Source of the DNA: Mycobacterium sp. EPa45
GTDB taxonomy: Bacteria; Actinomycetota; Actinomycetes; Mycobacteriales; Mycobacteriaceae
Direction: 5' to 3'
Length of the DNA stretch: 64,000 bases
Assembly: GCF_001021385.1 (NCBI RefSeq)
Contig: NZ_CP011773.1
Coordinates: 5,580,001-5,644,000 of the forward strand
Shown: positions 28,261 to 39,477 of the stretch, in pieces
Layout: each line of letters opens with the position of its first letter
How positions within the stretch are numbered: the stretch's first letter is position 1
Notes under the pieces: generated by a model
Database searches by the model: none
What the model saw: only the letters and a program-made list of their open reading frames with translations
What the model was told of the DNA's origin: nothing
Program-made: the position numbers and the translations under genes

Positions 28261-29499
28261 GTGCTGATCGTCTCCCTGCTGGCCCTGGTGGTCGTCCTCG
28301 TCTTTGCCATCGCCAGGCCCGCCGGTTGGTCGGAGGCAATAGTCGCCGTGCCCGCCGCCGCCGTGGTCATCGCCATCGGTGCGGTGTCGACCCATGACGC
28401 GGCCGCCGAGGCAGGCCGGATGCTCCCGGTGGTCGGCTTCCTGGCCGCGGTGCTGGTGCTGGCCAAGTTGTGCGACGACGAAGGACTGTTCCAGGCCGCA
28501 GGCACTTGGATGGCGCGCGGCAGCGGCGGTCGCCCGCGCCGGCTGCTGGGTCAGGTATTCCTCATCGCAGCGGCCACCACGGCGATCCTGAGTCTGGACG
28601 CCACGGTCGTCCTGCTGACCCCGGTGGTACTGGCGACGGCGCGGACGCTGCGGGTGCCGCCCCGGCCGCACCTGTATGCCACTGCGCATCTGTCGAATTC
28701 GGCCTCGCTGCTGCTGCCGGTGTCCAACCTGACCAACCTGCTGGCGTTCAGCGCCGCCGGGCTGTCATTCACTCGGTTCAGTGCGTTGATGGCCGCACCG
28801 TGGCTGGCGGCGGTGGCCGTCGAATACCTGGTGCTACGGCTGATCTTTCGGCGCGATCTCACCGACGTGCCCACCGAGACTCCTCCCCCACCGGCGGACA
28901 ACCCGGTGTTCGTCCTCGTCGTGCTGGGGTTGACTCTCGCCGGATTTGTGGTGACGTCGTTCGCCGGCCTGTCGCCGGCGTGGGCGGCGCTGGCCGGGGC
29001 GGTGGTTCTGGGTGTGCGGTCGCTGGCGCAGCGGCGCAGCACAATTGGCGGGATCGTGCACTCGGCGAACCTCCCGTTCCTGCTGTTCGTGCTGGCGCTG
29101 GCCGTGGTGGTCAAGGCGGTGATGGTCAACGGACTCGACCACTTCGCCTCGGAGCTGCTGCCCTCAGGTAGCGGCTTGGTGGCGCTGCTCGGGATCGCGG
29201 CGGTGGCCGCACTGCTGTCCAACGTCGTCAACAACTTGCCCGCCGTGCTGGTGTTGCTGCCGCTGGTCGCCGTCAGTGGCCCGGCCGCGGTGCTGGCTGT
29301 GCTGATCGGGGTGAATATCGGGCCGAACCTGACCTACGCCGGGTCGCTGGCCAACCTGCTGTGGCGCCGGGTGCTGCATCAGAACGGCGAGCCGACCAGC
29401 GTTCGCGAGTTCACTTGGCTTGGCGTGGCGACTGTTCCGGCGTGCCTGGTGGTAGCGGTGCTGACGTTATGGGCCGGAGTGCAGCTGATCGGGGTCTAG
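28261..29499 (+). CDS. arsB2: ArsB/NhaD-type membrane transporter, Rv3578 (arsB2) orthologue
   Basis: Integral membrane protein of 412 residues with about ten helices and the family blocks LDATVVLLTPV and SNVVNNLPAVLVLLPL, which mark the ion-transporter superfamily of ArsB and NhaD. GTG at 28261 begins the first helix and gives almost the same length as the M. tuberculosis protein. No arsR, arsC or arsA is nearby, so arsenite export is not shown; anion or sodium transport is equally possible. Confidence 0.83.
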   Translation: MLIVSLLALVVVLVFAIARPAGWSEAIVAVPAAAVVIAIGAVSTHDAAAEAGRMLPVVGFLAAVLVLAKLCDDEGLFQAAGTWMARGSGGRPRRLLGQVFLIAAATTAILSLDATVVLLTPVVLATARTLRVPPRPHLYATAHLSNSASLLLPVSNLTNLLAFSAAGLSFTRFSALMAAPWLAAVAVEYLVLRLIFRRDLTDVPTETPPPPADNPVFVLVVLGLTLAGFVVTSFAGLSPAWAALAGAVVLGVRSLAQRRSTIGGIVHSANLPFLLFVLALAVVVKAVMVNGLDHFASELLPSGSGLVALLGIAAVAALLSNVVNNLPAVLVLLPLVAVSGPAAVLAVLIGVNIGPNLTYAGSLANLLWRRVLHQNGEPTSVREFTWLGVATVPACLVVAVLTLWAGVQLIGV

Positions 29500-29508
29500 T
29501 CTCCGAAA

Positions 29509-31026
29509 ATGGATCGCTTCTGGCAGTGGGCGTGGGATCGACACGCGCCGAGATACTTGTGGGTGGTCTGGCTGTCTGCGTCCGCAGCCTCGCTGCCGGT
29601 CTACCTTGCATGGGCGTGGATCGTGCTCTCGGTTGAGAATTCCAGTCGCTACGGGGTGGCCGCCATGGTCGCTGTTGTCGTGGCGCTGGTGATGGCGGCC
29701 GGGGGCACATTTCCGAGCCGATGGCGTTTCCGCGGTGTGGATCGATGGTTGTCGGGCCAGGAGATCGATCGGGCGAAGGCGCTGGAAGACACGTTCATCT
29801 GGACTCGAACGACAGATGCTCGATCCATCGTGTATGTCCCGGTTTCCATGGTCGTCCTGTTGATCGTGGTCGGAGTGATTGCCGGCGCGGATGGATCACG
29901 GTTGATTGAATACGGCATCCTCGGCGTCGCCGCGGGAATTTCCACCGCGCTCATCGGTGTGCACAATTCCGGGGAGGGCGCACTGCGGCCGGTGCGGGCC
30001 GCCCTGGCCGGGCACTCAGGGATCGGCGACTCCCTGCCGCGATCACGCCCGACATTCGCGCAGTGGCTGGGCCTGTCAATCGTGGGCTCGATCTTCACGT
30101 TCGCGGTGATGTCTGCGATGGTGGCGATCGCCGTTGTCGACCGGCACAAAGCGAGCCCGCTTGTCGCCGTGGTGATCGCGAGCGCCCTGACGCTTGTCAT
30201 CGGGGTACCGATCACCGTCGTTGCGATACTCTCGCCGACCTTTCGGCCAATTCAGGACCTCACCGATGCGACCAATCGGGTGGCGGCCGGCGACTACAGC
30301 AGGCGTCTGCCGGTGGTCCAAGACGATGACCTAGGCGCTCTCGCTGCCTCGTTCAACCGGATGCAGGCGGGATTGGCTGAGCGACAACGACTTCAAGCGG
30401 CTTTCGGTACCTACGTCGACCCGATCCTGGCGGCACGGCTGCTCGATCAGGGCGATGATGTGTTCACCGGCGAGCGCCGCGAAGTGACGACGATGTTCAT
30501 CGACATCCGCGACTTCACCCCCTACGCCGAGGCCAACACAGCTGAGGACACGGTCGCCCGCCTGAATGCACTCTTCGAGATCGTCGTGCCCGCAGTCGTC
30601 GACGCCGGCGGGCATGTCAACAAATTCCTCGGTGACGGAGCGCTTGCCGTCTTCGGCGCCCCCAACGACCTTGCCGATCACGCCGACGCGGCGCTGGCTG
30701 TCGCGCTGCTGATCCAACGGACGGTAGCCGAACGCTTCAGCGGCACATTACGCATCGGGATCGGGATCAATACCGGAGTGGTGATCGCCGGCACCATCGG
30801 CGGTGGCGGGAAGCTCGAATTCACGTTGATCGGTGATGCCGTGAATGTCGCTGCCCGCGTCGAGCAACTCACCAAGACAACGCTCGACCCGATACTGCTG
30901 ACCCAACAGTCCGTCGACGCGCTCATCGCACGTCCGGCTGGTCTGATCGAGCGGGGATCCCATGTATTGAAAGGAAAATCAGCGGCGATTCAGGTCTTCG
31001 GATTGGACCAGCACGTCGCGGTGTAG
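29509..31026 (+). CDS. Membrane-bound class III adenylate cyclase with HAMP domain
   Basis: Protein of 505 residues. It has about six membrane helices in residues 15-240, a HAMP linker at about 243-300, and a class III cyclase domain from about 322. The two metal Asp (332, 376), the adenine-specifying pair Lys372/Asp443 and the transition-state Asn446/Arg450 are all present, so it should make cAMP. It resembles the mycobacterial Rv1318c/Rv3645 group. ATG 10 bp after arsB2. M. tuberculosis has no cyclase here. Its stop is three bases from that of rlmB. Confidence 0.87.
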   Translation: MDRFWQWAWDRHAPRYLWVVWLSASAASLPVYLAWAWIVLSVENSSRYGVAAMVAVVVALVMAAGGTFPSRWRFRGVDRWLSGQEIDRAKALEDTFIWTRTTDARSIVYVPVSMVVLLIVVGVIAGADGSRLIEYGILGVAAGISTALIGVHNSGEGALRPVRAALAGHSGIGDSLPRSRPTFAQWLGLSIVGSIFTFAVMSAMVAIAVVDRHKASPLVAVVIASALTLVIGVPITVVAILSPTFRPIQDLTDATNRVAAGDYSRRLPVVQDDDLGALAASFNRMQAGLAERQRLQAAFGTYVDPILAARLLDQGDDVFTGERREVTTMFIDIRDFTPYAEANTAEDTVARLNALFEIVVPAVVDAGGHVNKFLGDGALAVFGAPNDLADHADAALAVALLIQRTVAERFSGTLRIGIGINTGVVIAGTIGGGGKLEFTLIGDAVNVAARVEQLTKTTLDPILLTQQSVDALIARPAGLIERGSHVLKGKSAAIQVFGLDQHVAV

Positions 31027-31029
31027 CGG

Positions 31030-31971
31030 CTAACGCCGGCGCTGGCGGGCGATCTCGGCCAGTACCACACCGGCGGCCACCGAGGCGTTGAGCGACTCTG
31101 TCGGCCCGGCCATCGGAATCGACACCACCGCGTCGCAATTCTGACGGACCAGGCGCGAAAGCCCCTTGCCCTCCGAGCCGACCACGAGCACCAACGGGCC
31201 TGAGCCGTCGAATTCGTCGAGCATGGTGTCACCATCCGCATCGAGTCCGATCACCTGAACCCCGGCGTCAGCCCAATCCTTCAGCGTGCGATTGAGATTC
31301 GTGGCGCGCGCCACTCGCACTCGCGCCGCCGCACCGGCGCTCGTGCGCCACGCGACGGCGGTCACCGACGCCGATCGCCGCTGCGGGATCAGCACACCAT
31401 GGCCGGCGAACGCGGCCACCGACCGCACGATCGCGCCGAGGTTGCGTGGATCGGAGATGTTGTCCAAAGCCACCAACAGTGCCGGCTCCACGTCAGAGGT
31501 GGCGGCGGCCAGCAGGTCGTCCGGGTGCGCATAGGCGTAGGGCGGCACCTGCAGGGCAATGCCCTGGTGTAAACCGTTGGCGCTCAGCCTATCCAGGTCG
31601 TGGCGCGGCACCTCGAGGATCGGGATGCCGCGGTCGGCGGCCAGCGTCACCGATTCGGTGAGCCGCTCGTCGGCTTCGGCGCCCAGCACCACATACAGCG
31701 CGGTCGCCGGGGCATGTGCCCGCAGGCACTCCAGCACCGGATTGCGGCCCAGGACAATCTCGGTCTCATCGGCCGGTTTGCTGGATCTGCGCGCCTGCTT
31801 TGCGGCGACCGCAGCACGCCTGGCCGCGGGGTGGCCGGTGCGCTGGTGCGCCGGAGGCGTCGCACCGCGCCCTTCCAGTCCGCGACGGCGCTGCCCCCCG
31901 GATCCGACAGTCGGACCCTTCTTGGTGCCTTCTTTACGAATTGCGCCACGACGCTTGGAGTTTCCGGCCAT
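31030..31971 (-). CDS. rlmB: 23S rRNA 2'-O-methyltransferase (RlmB/TrmH family)
   Basis: SpoU/TrmH methyltransferase of 313 residues. A basic N-terminal extension (about 1-70) precedes the substrate-binding domain ([15 protein letters not shown]) and the knotted SAM domain with [22 protein letters not shown] and [20 protein letters not shown]. It likely methylates a 23S rRNA guanosine. ATG overlaps the cysS stop by one base (TAATG), as in M. tuberculosis Rv3579c-Rv3580c. Confidence 0.9.
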   Translation of the reverse strand: MAGNSKRRGAIRKEGTKKGPTVGSGGQRRRGLEGRGATPPAHQRTGHPAARRAAVAAKQARRSSKPADETEIVLGRNPVLECLRAHAPATALYVVLGAEADERLTESVTLAADRGIPILEVPRHDLDRLSANGLHQGIALQVPPYAYAHPDDLLAAATSDVEPALLVALDNISDPRNLGAIVRSVAAFAGHGVLIPQRRSASVTAVAWRTSAGAAARVRVARATNLNRTLKDWADAGVQVIGLDADGDTMLDEFDGSGPLVLVVGSEGKGLSRLVRQNCDAVVSIPMAGPTESLNASVAAGVVLAEIARQRRR

Positions 31972-33374
31972 TACTTACCGCCCTCATCCCGTAGCGCCCA
32001 CTGCGGCCCGTCGGCGGTGTCGGTTACCTCGATGCCGGCTTCCTTGAGCCTATCGCGAATCTCATCGGCCAGCGCCCAGTCACGGGTCTGGCGAGCACCG
32101 TCCCGGCGATTCAGCTCGGCACGCACCAGAACATCCACCGCACCAAGGGCGGCCGACGTCTCATCGCGGGTCTCCCAACGCTCATCGAGCGGGTCGCATC
32201 CGAGAATGCCCATCATCGAACGGATTTCGGCCGCCTTGGCCAGCGCGGTCTCGTGATCGCCGGCTTCCAGTGCCCGGTTGCCGTCGGCGCGTGCCGCATG
32301 CACTTCGGCCAGGGCTGCGGGCACGGCCAGGTCGTCGTCGAGTGCGGCGGCGAACTTATCGGTCCAGCCGCCGGGCACCACGGCGCCCACGCGGGTGCGC
32401 ACCCGGTGCAGAAATTCCTCGATGCCGGTATAGGCCTTGACCGCATCCTGCAGGGCGTTCTCGGAGAACTCCAGCATCGAGCGGTAGTGTGCGCTGCCCA
32501 GGTAGTATCGCAGCTCCGCGGCTCGAACCCGTTGCAGGACAGCGGGAATGGCCAGGACGTTGCCCAGCGACTTGCTCATCTTCTCGCCACCCATGGTGAC
32601 CCAGCCGTTGTGCAGCCAGTACCGGGCGAAGCCGTCGCCTGCGGCGCGTGCCTGAGCGATCTCGTTCTCATGGTGCGGGAACACCAGATCCATTCCACCG
32701 CAGTGGATGTCGAATTCAGCCCCGAGATATTCATGGGCCATCGCCACGCACTCGGAGTGCCACCCGGGCCGGCCCGGTCCCCACGGAGTCGGCCACGACG
32801 GCTCGCCGGGCTTGGCGCCCTTCCACAACGTGAAGTCACGCTGATCACGCTTGCCGGTCGCTACGCCCTCGCCCTGGTGGACGTCGTCGATCTTGTGCCC
32901 GGAGAGCTTGCCGTACTCCGGGAAGCTCTGCACATCGAAGTAGACGTCACCGGCACCGGTGTAGGCGTGGCCGGTGTCGACCAGGCGCTCGATCAGCTCG
33001 ACGATCTGGGTGATGTGCCCAGTTGCCCGCGGCTCCGCCGACGGCGGCAATACGCCCAGGGCGTCGTAGGCCGCCGTGAACGCGCGCTCGTGGGTGGCTG
33101 CCCACTCCCACCACGGCCGCCCGGCGTCGGCGGCCTTGGTCAGGATCTTGTCGTCGATGTCGGTGACGTTGCGGATGAACGCGACATCGAAACCCTTGGC
33201 CATCAGCCAGCGGCGCAGCACGTCGAAGGCCACACCACTGCGAACGTGACCGATGTGGGGTAGGCCCTGCACGGTGGCGCCGCACAAATAGATGGAGGCG
33301 TGCCCGGGACGGATCGGCACGAAGTCGCGCACGGCACCGCTGTAGGTGTCGTGGAGTCGCAGGGTGCCGGTCAC
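31971..33374 (-). CDS. cysS: Cysteinyl-tRNA synthetase
   Basis: Class I tRNA synthetase of 467 residues with the first zinc Cys in YLCGATVQ, the HIGH motif (PHIGH), the second zinc Cys/His region ([10 protein letters not shown]) and KMSKS (EKMSKSLGN). A C-terminal DALR-like helical domain follows. GTG at 33374 gives the usual length (M. tuberculosis CysS about 469). It is CysS rather than MshC because it keeps the long C-terminal anticodon-binding part. Confidence 0.95.
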   Translation of the reverse strand: MTGTLRLHDTYSGAVRDFVPIRPGHASIYLCGATVQGLPHIGHVRSGVAFDVLRRWLMAKGFDVAFIRNVTDIDDKILTKAADAGRPWWEWAATHERAFTAAYDALGVLPPSAEPRATGHITQIVELIERLVDTGHAYTGAGDVYFDVQSFPEYGKLSGHKIDDVHQGEGVATGKRDQRDFTLWKGAKPGEPSWPTPWGPGRPGWHSECVAMAHEYLGAEFDIHCGGMDLVFPHHENEIAQARAAGDGFARYWLHNGWVTMGGEKMSKSLGNVLAIPAVLQRVRAAELRYYLGSAHYRSMLEFSENALQDAVKAYTGIEEFLHRVRTRVGAVVPGGWTDKFAAALDDDLAVPAALAEVHAARADGNRALEAGDHETALAKAAEIRSMMGILGCDPLDERWETRDETSAALGAVDVLVRAELNRRDGARQTRDWALADEIRDRLKEAGIEVTDTADGPQWALRDEGGK

Positions 33375-33402
33375 GACGGGCCAGCTTACCGGCCTGAACG
33401 CC

Positions 33403-33894
33403 TCAGTCAGGCACCGAGGCGGACCCGGCCACCACCAGCGCGGTGGCAATGGCCGCCATTCCCTCCCCGCGACCCGTCAGCCCAAGCCCGTCGGTGGTGG
33501 TCGCCGACACCGACACCGGCGCGCCCAGCAACTCGGAAAGCACCACCTGGGCTTCTTCCCGGCGCGGGCCGATTTTGGGGCGATTGGCGACGACCTGGAC
33601 GGCAGCGTTGCCGACGGCGAAACCCGCGGCGGCGACCAGCCCACGGACATGCTCGAGCATCCGGGCGCCGGTGACGCCGTGCCACTGCGGCTGGTCCACC
33701 CCGAACACCGTTCCGAGGTCACCCAGCCCGGCGGCCGAGAGCAGAGCGTCGCACAGCGCGTGCACGGCGACGTCGCCGTCGGAATGGCCGGAGCAGCCGT
33801 CGGCGCCCTCGAACAGCAGGCCCAGCAGCCAGCAGGGCCGACCGGATTCAATCGGGTGGACGTCGGTGCCGAGGCCGACGCGGGGAATCGTCAT
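33403..33894 (-). CDS. ispF: 2-C-methyl-D-erythritol 2,4-cyclodiphosphate synthase
   Basis: IspF of 163 residues with the zinc-ligand block [24 protein letters not shown] and the late [14 protein letters not shown]. It makes the cyclic diphosphate of the MEP isoprenoid pathway. The ATG overlaps the ispD stop by four bases, so the two consecutive pathway enzymes are coupled. 28 bp separate it from cysS. Confidence 0.95.
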   Translation of the reverse strand: MTIPRVGLGTDVHPIESGRPCWLLGLLFEGADGCSGHSDGDVAVHALCDALLSAAGLGDLGTVFGVDQPQWHGVTGARMLEHVRGLVAAAGFAVGNAAVQVVANRPKIGPRREEAQVVLSELLGAPVSVSATTTDGLGLTGRGEGMAAIATALVVAGSASVPD

Positions 33895-34553
33895 GAGCTC
33901 AGCAGGGCTTGCGCCAGCCGGAGATCCAGTGGTGTTGTGACCTTGAATGCCAGGGTGTCGCCGACCACCGTGTGGACAGGAGTGCCCAGGTACTCCACCA
34001 GCGAGGCGTCGTCGGTCGCGGCGGCACCACCGGCGCGTTCGTAGGCGCGGCGCAGCAGCGCGGTTTCGAAGCCCTGCGGGGTTTGCACGGCTCGGAGTCC
34101 GGCGCGCTCGGGGGTCCCGAGGACCACGCCGTTGGCGTCGACGGCCTTGATGGTGTCGGTGACGGGCAGCACCGGGATGACTGCGCGAAGGCCCGCTCGG
34201 AGAGCGGCGACCACCCGCTGGATCTGCTCGACCGGCGTCAGCGGCCGGGCAGCGTCGTGCACGAGGACGAATTCGGGGTCGCCGATCGCCTCCAGCGCAC
34301 GCCGAACAGTTTCCGGGCGTTCCGGACCGCCGGCGACGACTGTGGCACGACCGTCGAGCAGCAGTTTGGTTTCGTCGACGCGCTCGGCCGGGGCGGCAAC
34401 CACCACCCGGTCGATCACCCCGGAGGCAACCAGGCCGTCCACGGCGCGTTCGAGCATGGTTCGGCCATCGAGATCCACAAAAGCCTTTGGGATGCCCGCG
34501 CCCAGCCGTTCACCGGAACCAGCGGCCGTGACGACCGCGACCGTGTCCGACAC
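33891..34553 (-). CDS. ispD: 2-C-methyl-D-erythritol 4-phosphate cytidylyltransferase
   Basis: IspD of 220 residues with the nucleotide loop [16 protein letters not shown] near residue 10, [12 protein letters not shown] and [11 protein letters not shown]. It forms CDP-methylerythritol, the substrate chain leading to IspF. GTG start (MSDTVAVV). It is 15 bp from carD, the usual mycobacterial carD-ispD-ispF order. Confidence 0.95.
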   Translation of the reverse strand: MSDTVAVVTAAGSGERLGAGIPKAFVDLDGRTMLERAVDGLVASGVIDRVVVAAPAERVDETKLLLDGRATVVAGGPERPETVRRALEAIGDPEFVLVHDAARPLTPVEQIQRVVAALRAGLRAVIPVLPVTDTIKAVDANGVVLGTPERAGLRAVQTPQGFETALLRRAYERAGGAAATDDASLVEYLGTPVHTVVGDTLAFKVTTPLDLRLAQALLSS

Positions 34554-34568
34554 CGAACCCCTCAGGGG

Positions 34569-35363
<795 letters not shown>

Positions 35364-35912
35364 GTGAACCGCTTGAGGAATCGCCTCGTCGCCGCATCCG
35401 CTGGCCTTGCCGCCTGCGGCCTGATCCTGACGGGTTGCGGCGCGGGACAGATCTCGCAGACCGCCGATCAGCAATCGGCCGTCAACGGCGCGACTGCAAA
35501 TGTCGCGAACATCGCGTTGCGCAATGTGCACATCCAGGCAGTGCAGTCCGGTGATTCGCTGAAGCCCGGTCGCACCGTCGAGCTGATCTTCGCCGCGGCA
35601 AACATCTCCCCGGACACCAACGACAAGCTGGTCAGCATCAGCTCCGACGTGGGTTCGGTCGCGCTGACCGGCAATACCTCGATCCCGGCCGGCACCTCAC
35701 TGATCGTCGGCAGCGCCGATGGCCAGGCCGAGGCAACGCCGATGGGCAGTGCGCAGCCCGCCAAGGCAGAGGTCACCCTGAGCCAGCCGATCACCAACGG
35801 ACTGACGTACGGCTTCACGTTCAACTTCGAGAAGGCCGGCCAGGCACAAGTCGACGTGCCGATCTCGGCGGGCGGCGCAGAGCGGCAAGGCGAACCCGCC
35901 GGTCACGAGTGA
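35364..35912 (+). CDS. lpqE: Lipoprotein LpqE
   Basis: Lipoprotein of 182 residues: basic N-terminus, hydrophobic helix and lipobox LTGC (Cys near 25). The mature part has beta-rich sequence (NIALRNVHIQAVQ, TVELIFAAANISPDTND) resembling the copper-chaperone-like DUF461/PCuAC-type fold, but no Met/His metal motif is obvious. GTG start after AGGAGG. Orthologue of Rv3584; function unknown. Confidence 0.87.
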   Translation: MNRLRNRLVAASAGLAACGLILTGCGAGQISQTADQQSAVNGATANVANIALRNVHIQAVQSGDSLKPGRTVELIFAAANISPDTNDKLVSISSDVGSVALTGNTSIPAGTSLIVGSADGQAEATPMGSAQPAKAEVTLSQPITNGLTYGFTFNFEKAGQAQVDVPISAGGAERQGEPAGHE

Positions 35913-35968
35913 CCTGACACGGGCCGCTAATCCGCGGTTCTGTCACACCCACCCGATAGCGTCACGGC

Positions 35969-37417
35969 GTGGCCAAGGCGCGTTCGCAATATCGCTGTTC
36001 GGAATGCCGCCATGTGATGGCCAAATGGGTCGGCCGCTGCCCTGAGTGCGGCACATGGGGCACCGTCGACGAGGTAGCCGCGGCGAGCGCTGCCGGCAGT
36101 ACCGCTCAGCGTGCGGTCGTTCCCTCCTCCCCGGCGGTGCCGATCAGCTCCATCAATCCGGACCGCACCCGCCACTTCCCCACCGGGGTGGACGAACTCG
36201 ACAGGGTGCTCGGCGGTGGTGTGGTGCCCGGCTCGGTGAGCCTGCTGGCCGGGGATCCCGGAGTCGGCAAGTCCACGCTGCTGCTCGAGGTTGTCCACCG
36301 GTGGGCGGCTAACGGGCGGCGTGCACTGTATGTCTCCGGTGAGGAGTCGGCGGGTCAGATCAGGATGCGCGCCGAACGGACCGGCTGCACGCATGACGAG
36401 GTGTTCCTGGCCGCAGAAACCGATGTCAACACCGTGCTCGGCCACATCGAAGCGGTGCAGCCCAGTCTTGTGGTGGTCGACTCCGTGCAGACGATGACCG
36501 CAGGGGACACCGACGGCGTGGTCGGCGGGGTCACCCAGGTTCGCGCGGTGACGACGGCGCTGACCGCCGCGGCGAAGTCGGGCGGCGTGGCGCTGCTGTT
36601 GGTCGGTCACGTCACCAAGGACGGCGCGATCGCCGGGCCGCGGTCGCTGGAGCATCTGGTGGATGTGGTGCTGCACTTCGAAGGCGACCGCAACTCCACG
36701 CTCCGCATGGTCCGCGGAGTGAAGAACCGCTTCGGCGCCTCCGATGAGGTCGGCTGTTTCCTGTTGCAGGACAACGGCATTCAAGGGGTTTCTGATCCGT
36801 CCGGGCTGTTCCTCGACGAACGTCCCATCCCGGTGCCCGGCACCGCGGTGACGGTGACACTCGACGGCAAGCGCCCGTTGATCGGCGAGGTCCAGGCCCT
36901 GTTGGCCTACCGCCCGGAGAATGCGCCACAGCGGCGGGCAGTCAGCGGGGTGGACAGCTCGCGCGCCGCGATGATCGCCGCGGTGCTCGAGCGGCGGGCC
37001 AGCCTCAAGGTCAGCGCCACCGATATCTACCTGTCCACCGTCGGCGGCATGCGGTTGATGGACCCATCCTCGGACCTGGCGGTCGCGATGGCGATGGCGT
37101 CCGCCTACGCCGACCTACCCCTACCCAGCACCACGGTGGTGATCGGCGAGGTGGGCCTGGCGGGCGATCTGCGGCGCGTCACCGGCATGGACCGCCGACT
37201 GGCCGAAGCCGCTCGCCTCGGCTTCACCGAAGCGCTCGTGCCAGTCGGCTGCGGGGCGGTTCCCAAAGGCTTCAGAGCCATCGAGTCGGCCACCATCGGC
37301 GATGCTCTGCGCTCGATGCTGTCGATCGCGAAACGGCCCTACGACAAGGTCATTACGCAGCTTCGGCGGGAGGGGTCGAGTAACGACCTCGACGCCGTGG
37401 ACAATAAGTGGCTGTGA
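35969..37417 (+). CDS. radA: DNA repair protein RadA
   Basis: RadA/Sms of 482 residues. It has an N-terminal four-Cys zinc finger (CSEC...CPECG), Walker [10 protein letters not shown] near residue 96, the RadA KNRFG motif and a C-terminal Lon-protease-like domain with [13 protein letters not shown] but no catalytic Ser. It is a DnaB-like helicase that helps branch migration in recombination. GTG start. Its stop overlaps disA, a long-conserved pairing of genome-integrity genes. Confidence 0.95.
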   Translation: MAKARSQYRCSECRHVMAKWVGRCPECGTWGTVDEVAAASAAGSTAQRAVVPSSPAVPISSINPDRTRHFPTGVDELDRVLGGGVVPGSVSLLAGDPGVGKSTLLLEVVHRWAANGRRALYVSGEESAGQIRMRAERTGCTHDEVFLAAETDVNTVLGHIEAVQPSLVVVDSVQTMTAGDTDGVVGGVTQVRAVTTALTAAAKSGGVALLLVGHVTKDGAIAGPRSLEHLVDVVLHFEGDRNSTLRMVRGVKNRFGASDEVGCFLLQDNGIQGVSDPSGLFLDERPIPVPGTAVTVTLDGKRPLIGEVQALLAYRPENAPQRRAVSGVDSSRAAMIAAVLERRASLKVSATDIYLSTVGGMRLMDPSSDLAVAMAMASAYADLPLPSTTVVIGEVGLAGDLRRVTGMDRRLAEAARLGFTEALVPVGCGAVPKGFRAIESATIGDALRSMLSIAKRPYDKVITQLRREGSSNDLDAVDNKWL

Positions 37418-38523
37418 GCACCGTCAACGGGGCCGGCGGTTCCGTCCAGCCGACGACCGCCACACTGCGCGAGACCATCGGGCGGTTGGCGCCGGGCACT
37501 GCCCTGCGTGACGGCCTGGAGCGCATCCTGCGTGGTCGGACGGGTGCGCTGATCGTGCTGGGCTACGACGAACGGGTCGAGACGATCTGCGACGGCGGGT
37601 TCTCCCTCGATGTGCGTTTCGCGCCGACCCGGTTGCGCGAACTGTCGAAGATGGACGGCGCGGTCGTGCTGTCCACCGACGGCAGCCGGATTGTGCGGGC
37701 CAACGTTCAGCTGGTACCGGATCCGACGATCCCCACCGACGAATCCGGGACGCGGCACCGCTCGGCCGAGCGCACCGCGATCCAGACCGGCTATCCGGTC
37801 GTCTCGGTCAGTCACTCGATGAACATCGTCACCGTGTACGTCGCCGGAGAGCGCCACGTGGTCGCCGACTCGGCCACCATCCTGTCGCGCGCCAACCAGG
37901 CGATCGCGACGCTGGAACGCTACAAAGCTCGCCTCGACGAGGTGTCCCGGCAGCTGTCCACCGCCGAGATCGAAGACTTCGTCACCCTGCGCGACGTCAT
38001 GACCGTGGTGCAGCGGCTGGAGATGGTTAGACGCATTGGGCTCGAAATCGATTATGACGCAGTCGAACTCGGCACTGATGGTAGGCAGCTGCGACTGCAG
38101 CTCGAGGAGCTGCTCGGCGGAAATGACACCGCGCGTGAACTGATCATGCGCGACTATCACGCCAACCCGGACCCGCCGTCGAAGGCTCAGGTCGCCTCGA
38201 CGCTGGCCGAACTGGATTCGCTGTCGGACACCGAACTGCTGGACTTCACCGCGCTGTCGCGGGTGTTCGGCTATCCCTCGACCGCCGAAGCGCAGGATTC
38301 AGCGCTCAGCGCTCGGGGTTATCGCGCGATGGCCGGCATTCCGCGGCTGCAGTTCGCCCACGTCGACCTGCTCGTGCGCCGCTTCGGTTCGCTACAGGGA
38401 CTGCTCGCGGCCAGTGCCACCGACCTACAGTCCGTCGAAGGCATCGGTGCGATGTGGGCGCGCCACGTCCGCGAGGGTTTGTCGCAGCTGGCCGAGTCGA
38501 CGATCGCCGACCGCCTGGTCTAG
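37414..38523 (+). CDS. disA: Diadenylate cyclase DisA (c-di-AMP synthase)
   Basis: DisA of about 369 residues. The N-terminal diadenylate cyclase domain holds the DGA motif (residues 81-83) and GTRHR (112-116) needed to join two ATP into c-di-AMP; a helical linker and a C-terminal helix-hairpin-helix domain ([15 protein letters not shown]) bind branched DNA. I chose the second GTG (37414), which gives a GTGA overlap with radA; a GTG two codons earlier is possible. Confidence 0.94.
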   Translation: MSTVNGAGGSVQPTTATLRETIGRLAPGTALRDGLERILRGRTGALIVLGYDERVETICDGGFSLDVRFAPTRLRELSKMDGAVVLSTDGSRIVRANVQLVPDPTIPTDESGTRHRSAERTAIQTGYPVVSVSHSMNIVTVYVAGERHVVADSATILSRANQAIATLERYKARLDEVSRQLSTAEIEDFVTLRDVMTVVQRLEMVRRIGLEIDYDAVELGTDGRQLRLQLEELLGGNDTARELIMRDYHANPDPPSKAQVASTLAELDSLSDTELLDFTALSRVFGYPSTAEAQDSALSARGYRAMAGIPRLQFAHVDLLVRRFGSLQGLLAASATDLQSVEGIGAMWARHVREGLSQLAESTIADRLV

Positions 38524-38534
38524 TACCGCCCTCT

Positions 38535-38586
38535 AGTCAGAACTGAGAGCGATGATTCGGCCGGGAGTTCGCTCGCAGTTCTGACT
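38535..38586. terminator. Strong bidirectional stem-loop between disA and the Rv3587c-like gene
   Basis: Arms AGTCAGAACTGAGAGCG (38535-38551) and CGCTCGCAGTTCTGACT (38570-38586) pair over 17 bp with one mismatch and an 18-nt loop. They lie between two convergent genes. There is no U-run, so Rho-independent activity in mycobacteria is plausible but not certain. Confidence 0.7.
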
Positions 38587-38602
38587 CGACGCAGTTGACG
38601 GT

Positions 38603-39397
38603 CTACCCAGCCGGTGCGGGTGCCGGCGGCGGGGCCTCACCCGGAGCTCCGGCGGGAACCTGCTGACCGGCCGCGGGGGCGGCACCCGGCGGCGGAGCGT
38701 CAGCCAGGATGAACGGCACCGTCGCCGAACGCAGGTTGCCCAGCTGGACGACCAGGTTGTAGGTGCCGGGTCCGATCGGCTGACGTGGCAGCGGGCACTG
38801 CGGTGCGGAACCCATGCCGGTCCAGGTCACCTCGGTGGTCACCTGCTCGCCCGGGTTGAACGTCTTGACCAGCGTCTCGTTCGACGGCGCGCAGTCCAGG
38901 TTGGACCACAACCGCTTGCCGTCCAGCGAGTAGACGTAGGCCGCCAGCACGGCGGCGCCGACGTCACGCTTGCAGGCCACCAGTCCGATGTTCGTGACGA
39001 CCATGGTGAATTTCGGCTGATCACCGATCGCGTACTGCGGCTGGTTGGTGATGCCCTTGACCGCCAGGTTCGAGTCCGGGCAGTCGTCGCCCTCCTTGAG
39101 CACCGGTGGCGGCATCACGGCCTCGGTCGGCGTCGGTGCGACCGCGACGGGCCCGGCCGGCCCGGCCGCCGGCGGTGGTGGCGCGACGACGGGAGTCTTG
39201 TTGTCCGGCTGTGGGTTCTGCGGTTGAGCCGCGGGTGTGGTCTTGACGGTGCCCTTGGAGTCCGAGCCACCGCTGAAGATGATGAAAGCCACCCCGACGA
39301 CGATTGCGGCGACTACCGCGACGATGCCGATCGCAAGGCCACGACGTCGCCAGTAAATTTGCGAGGGCAGAGGTCCACGCGGTTCCAGATCCAGCAC
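38603..39397 (-). CDS. Proline-rich membrane-anchored protein, Rv3587c orthologue
   Basis: Protein of about 264 residues: short cytoplasmic start (LEPRGPLPSQIYWRRR), one membrane helix (about 20-42), a Pro/Ala-rich linker, and an extracytoplasmic domain with four cysteines at conserved-looking spacings (DDCPDSN, ACKRDVG, LDCAPS, PQCPLP), ending in another Pro/Ala-rich tail. I chose GTG 39397; GTG 39421 is in frame. Function unknown. Confidence 0.78.
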   Translation of the reverse strand: MLDLEPRGPLPSQIYWRRRGLAIGIVAVVAAIVVGVAFIIFSGGSDSKGTVKTTPAAQPQNPQPDNKTPVVAPPPPAAGPAGPVAVAPTPTEAVMPPPVLKEGDDCPDSNLAVKGITNQPQYAIGDQPKFTMVVTNIGLVACKRDVGAAVLAAYVYSLDGKRLWSNLDCAPSNETLVKTFNPGEQVTTEVTWTGMGSAPQCPLPRQPIGPGTYNLVVQLGNLRSATVPFILADAPPPGAAPAAGQQVPAGAPGEAPPPAPAPAG

Positions 39398-39477
39398 GTT
39401 TCCACGGTAAGGGCAGGTCACCGCGAGTTGTTCGACCTAGCCCGGCGTGTCGCCTTGTTCGCTAGCTGAAAAAGTGG

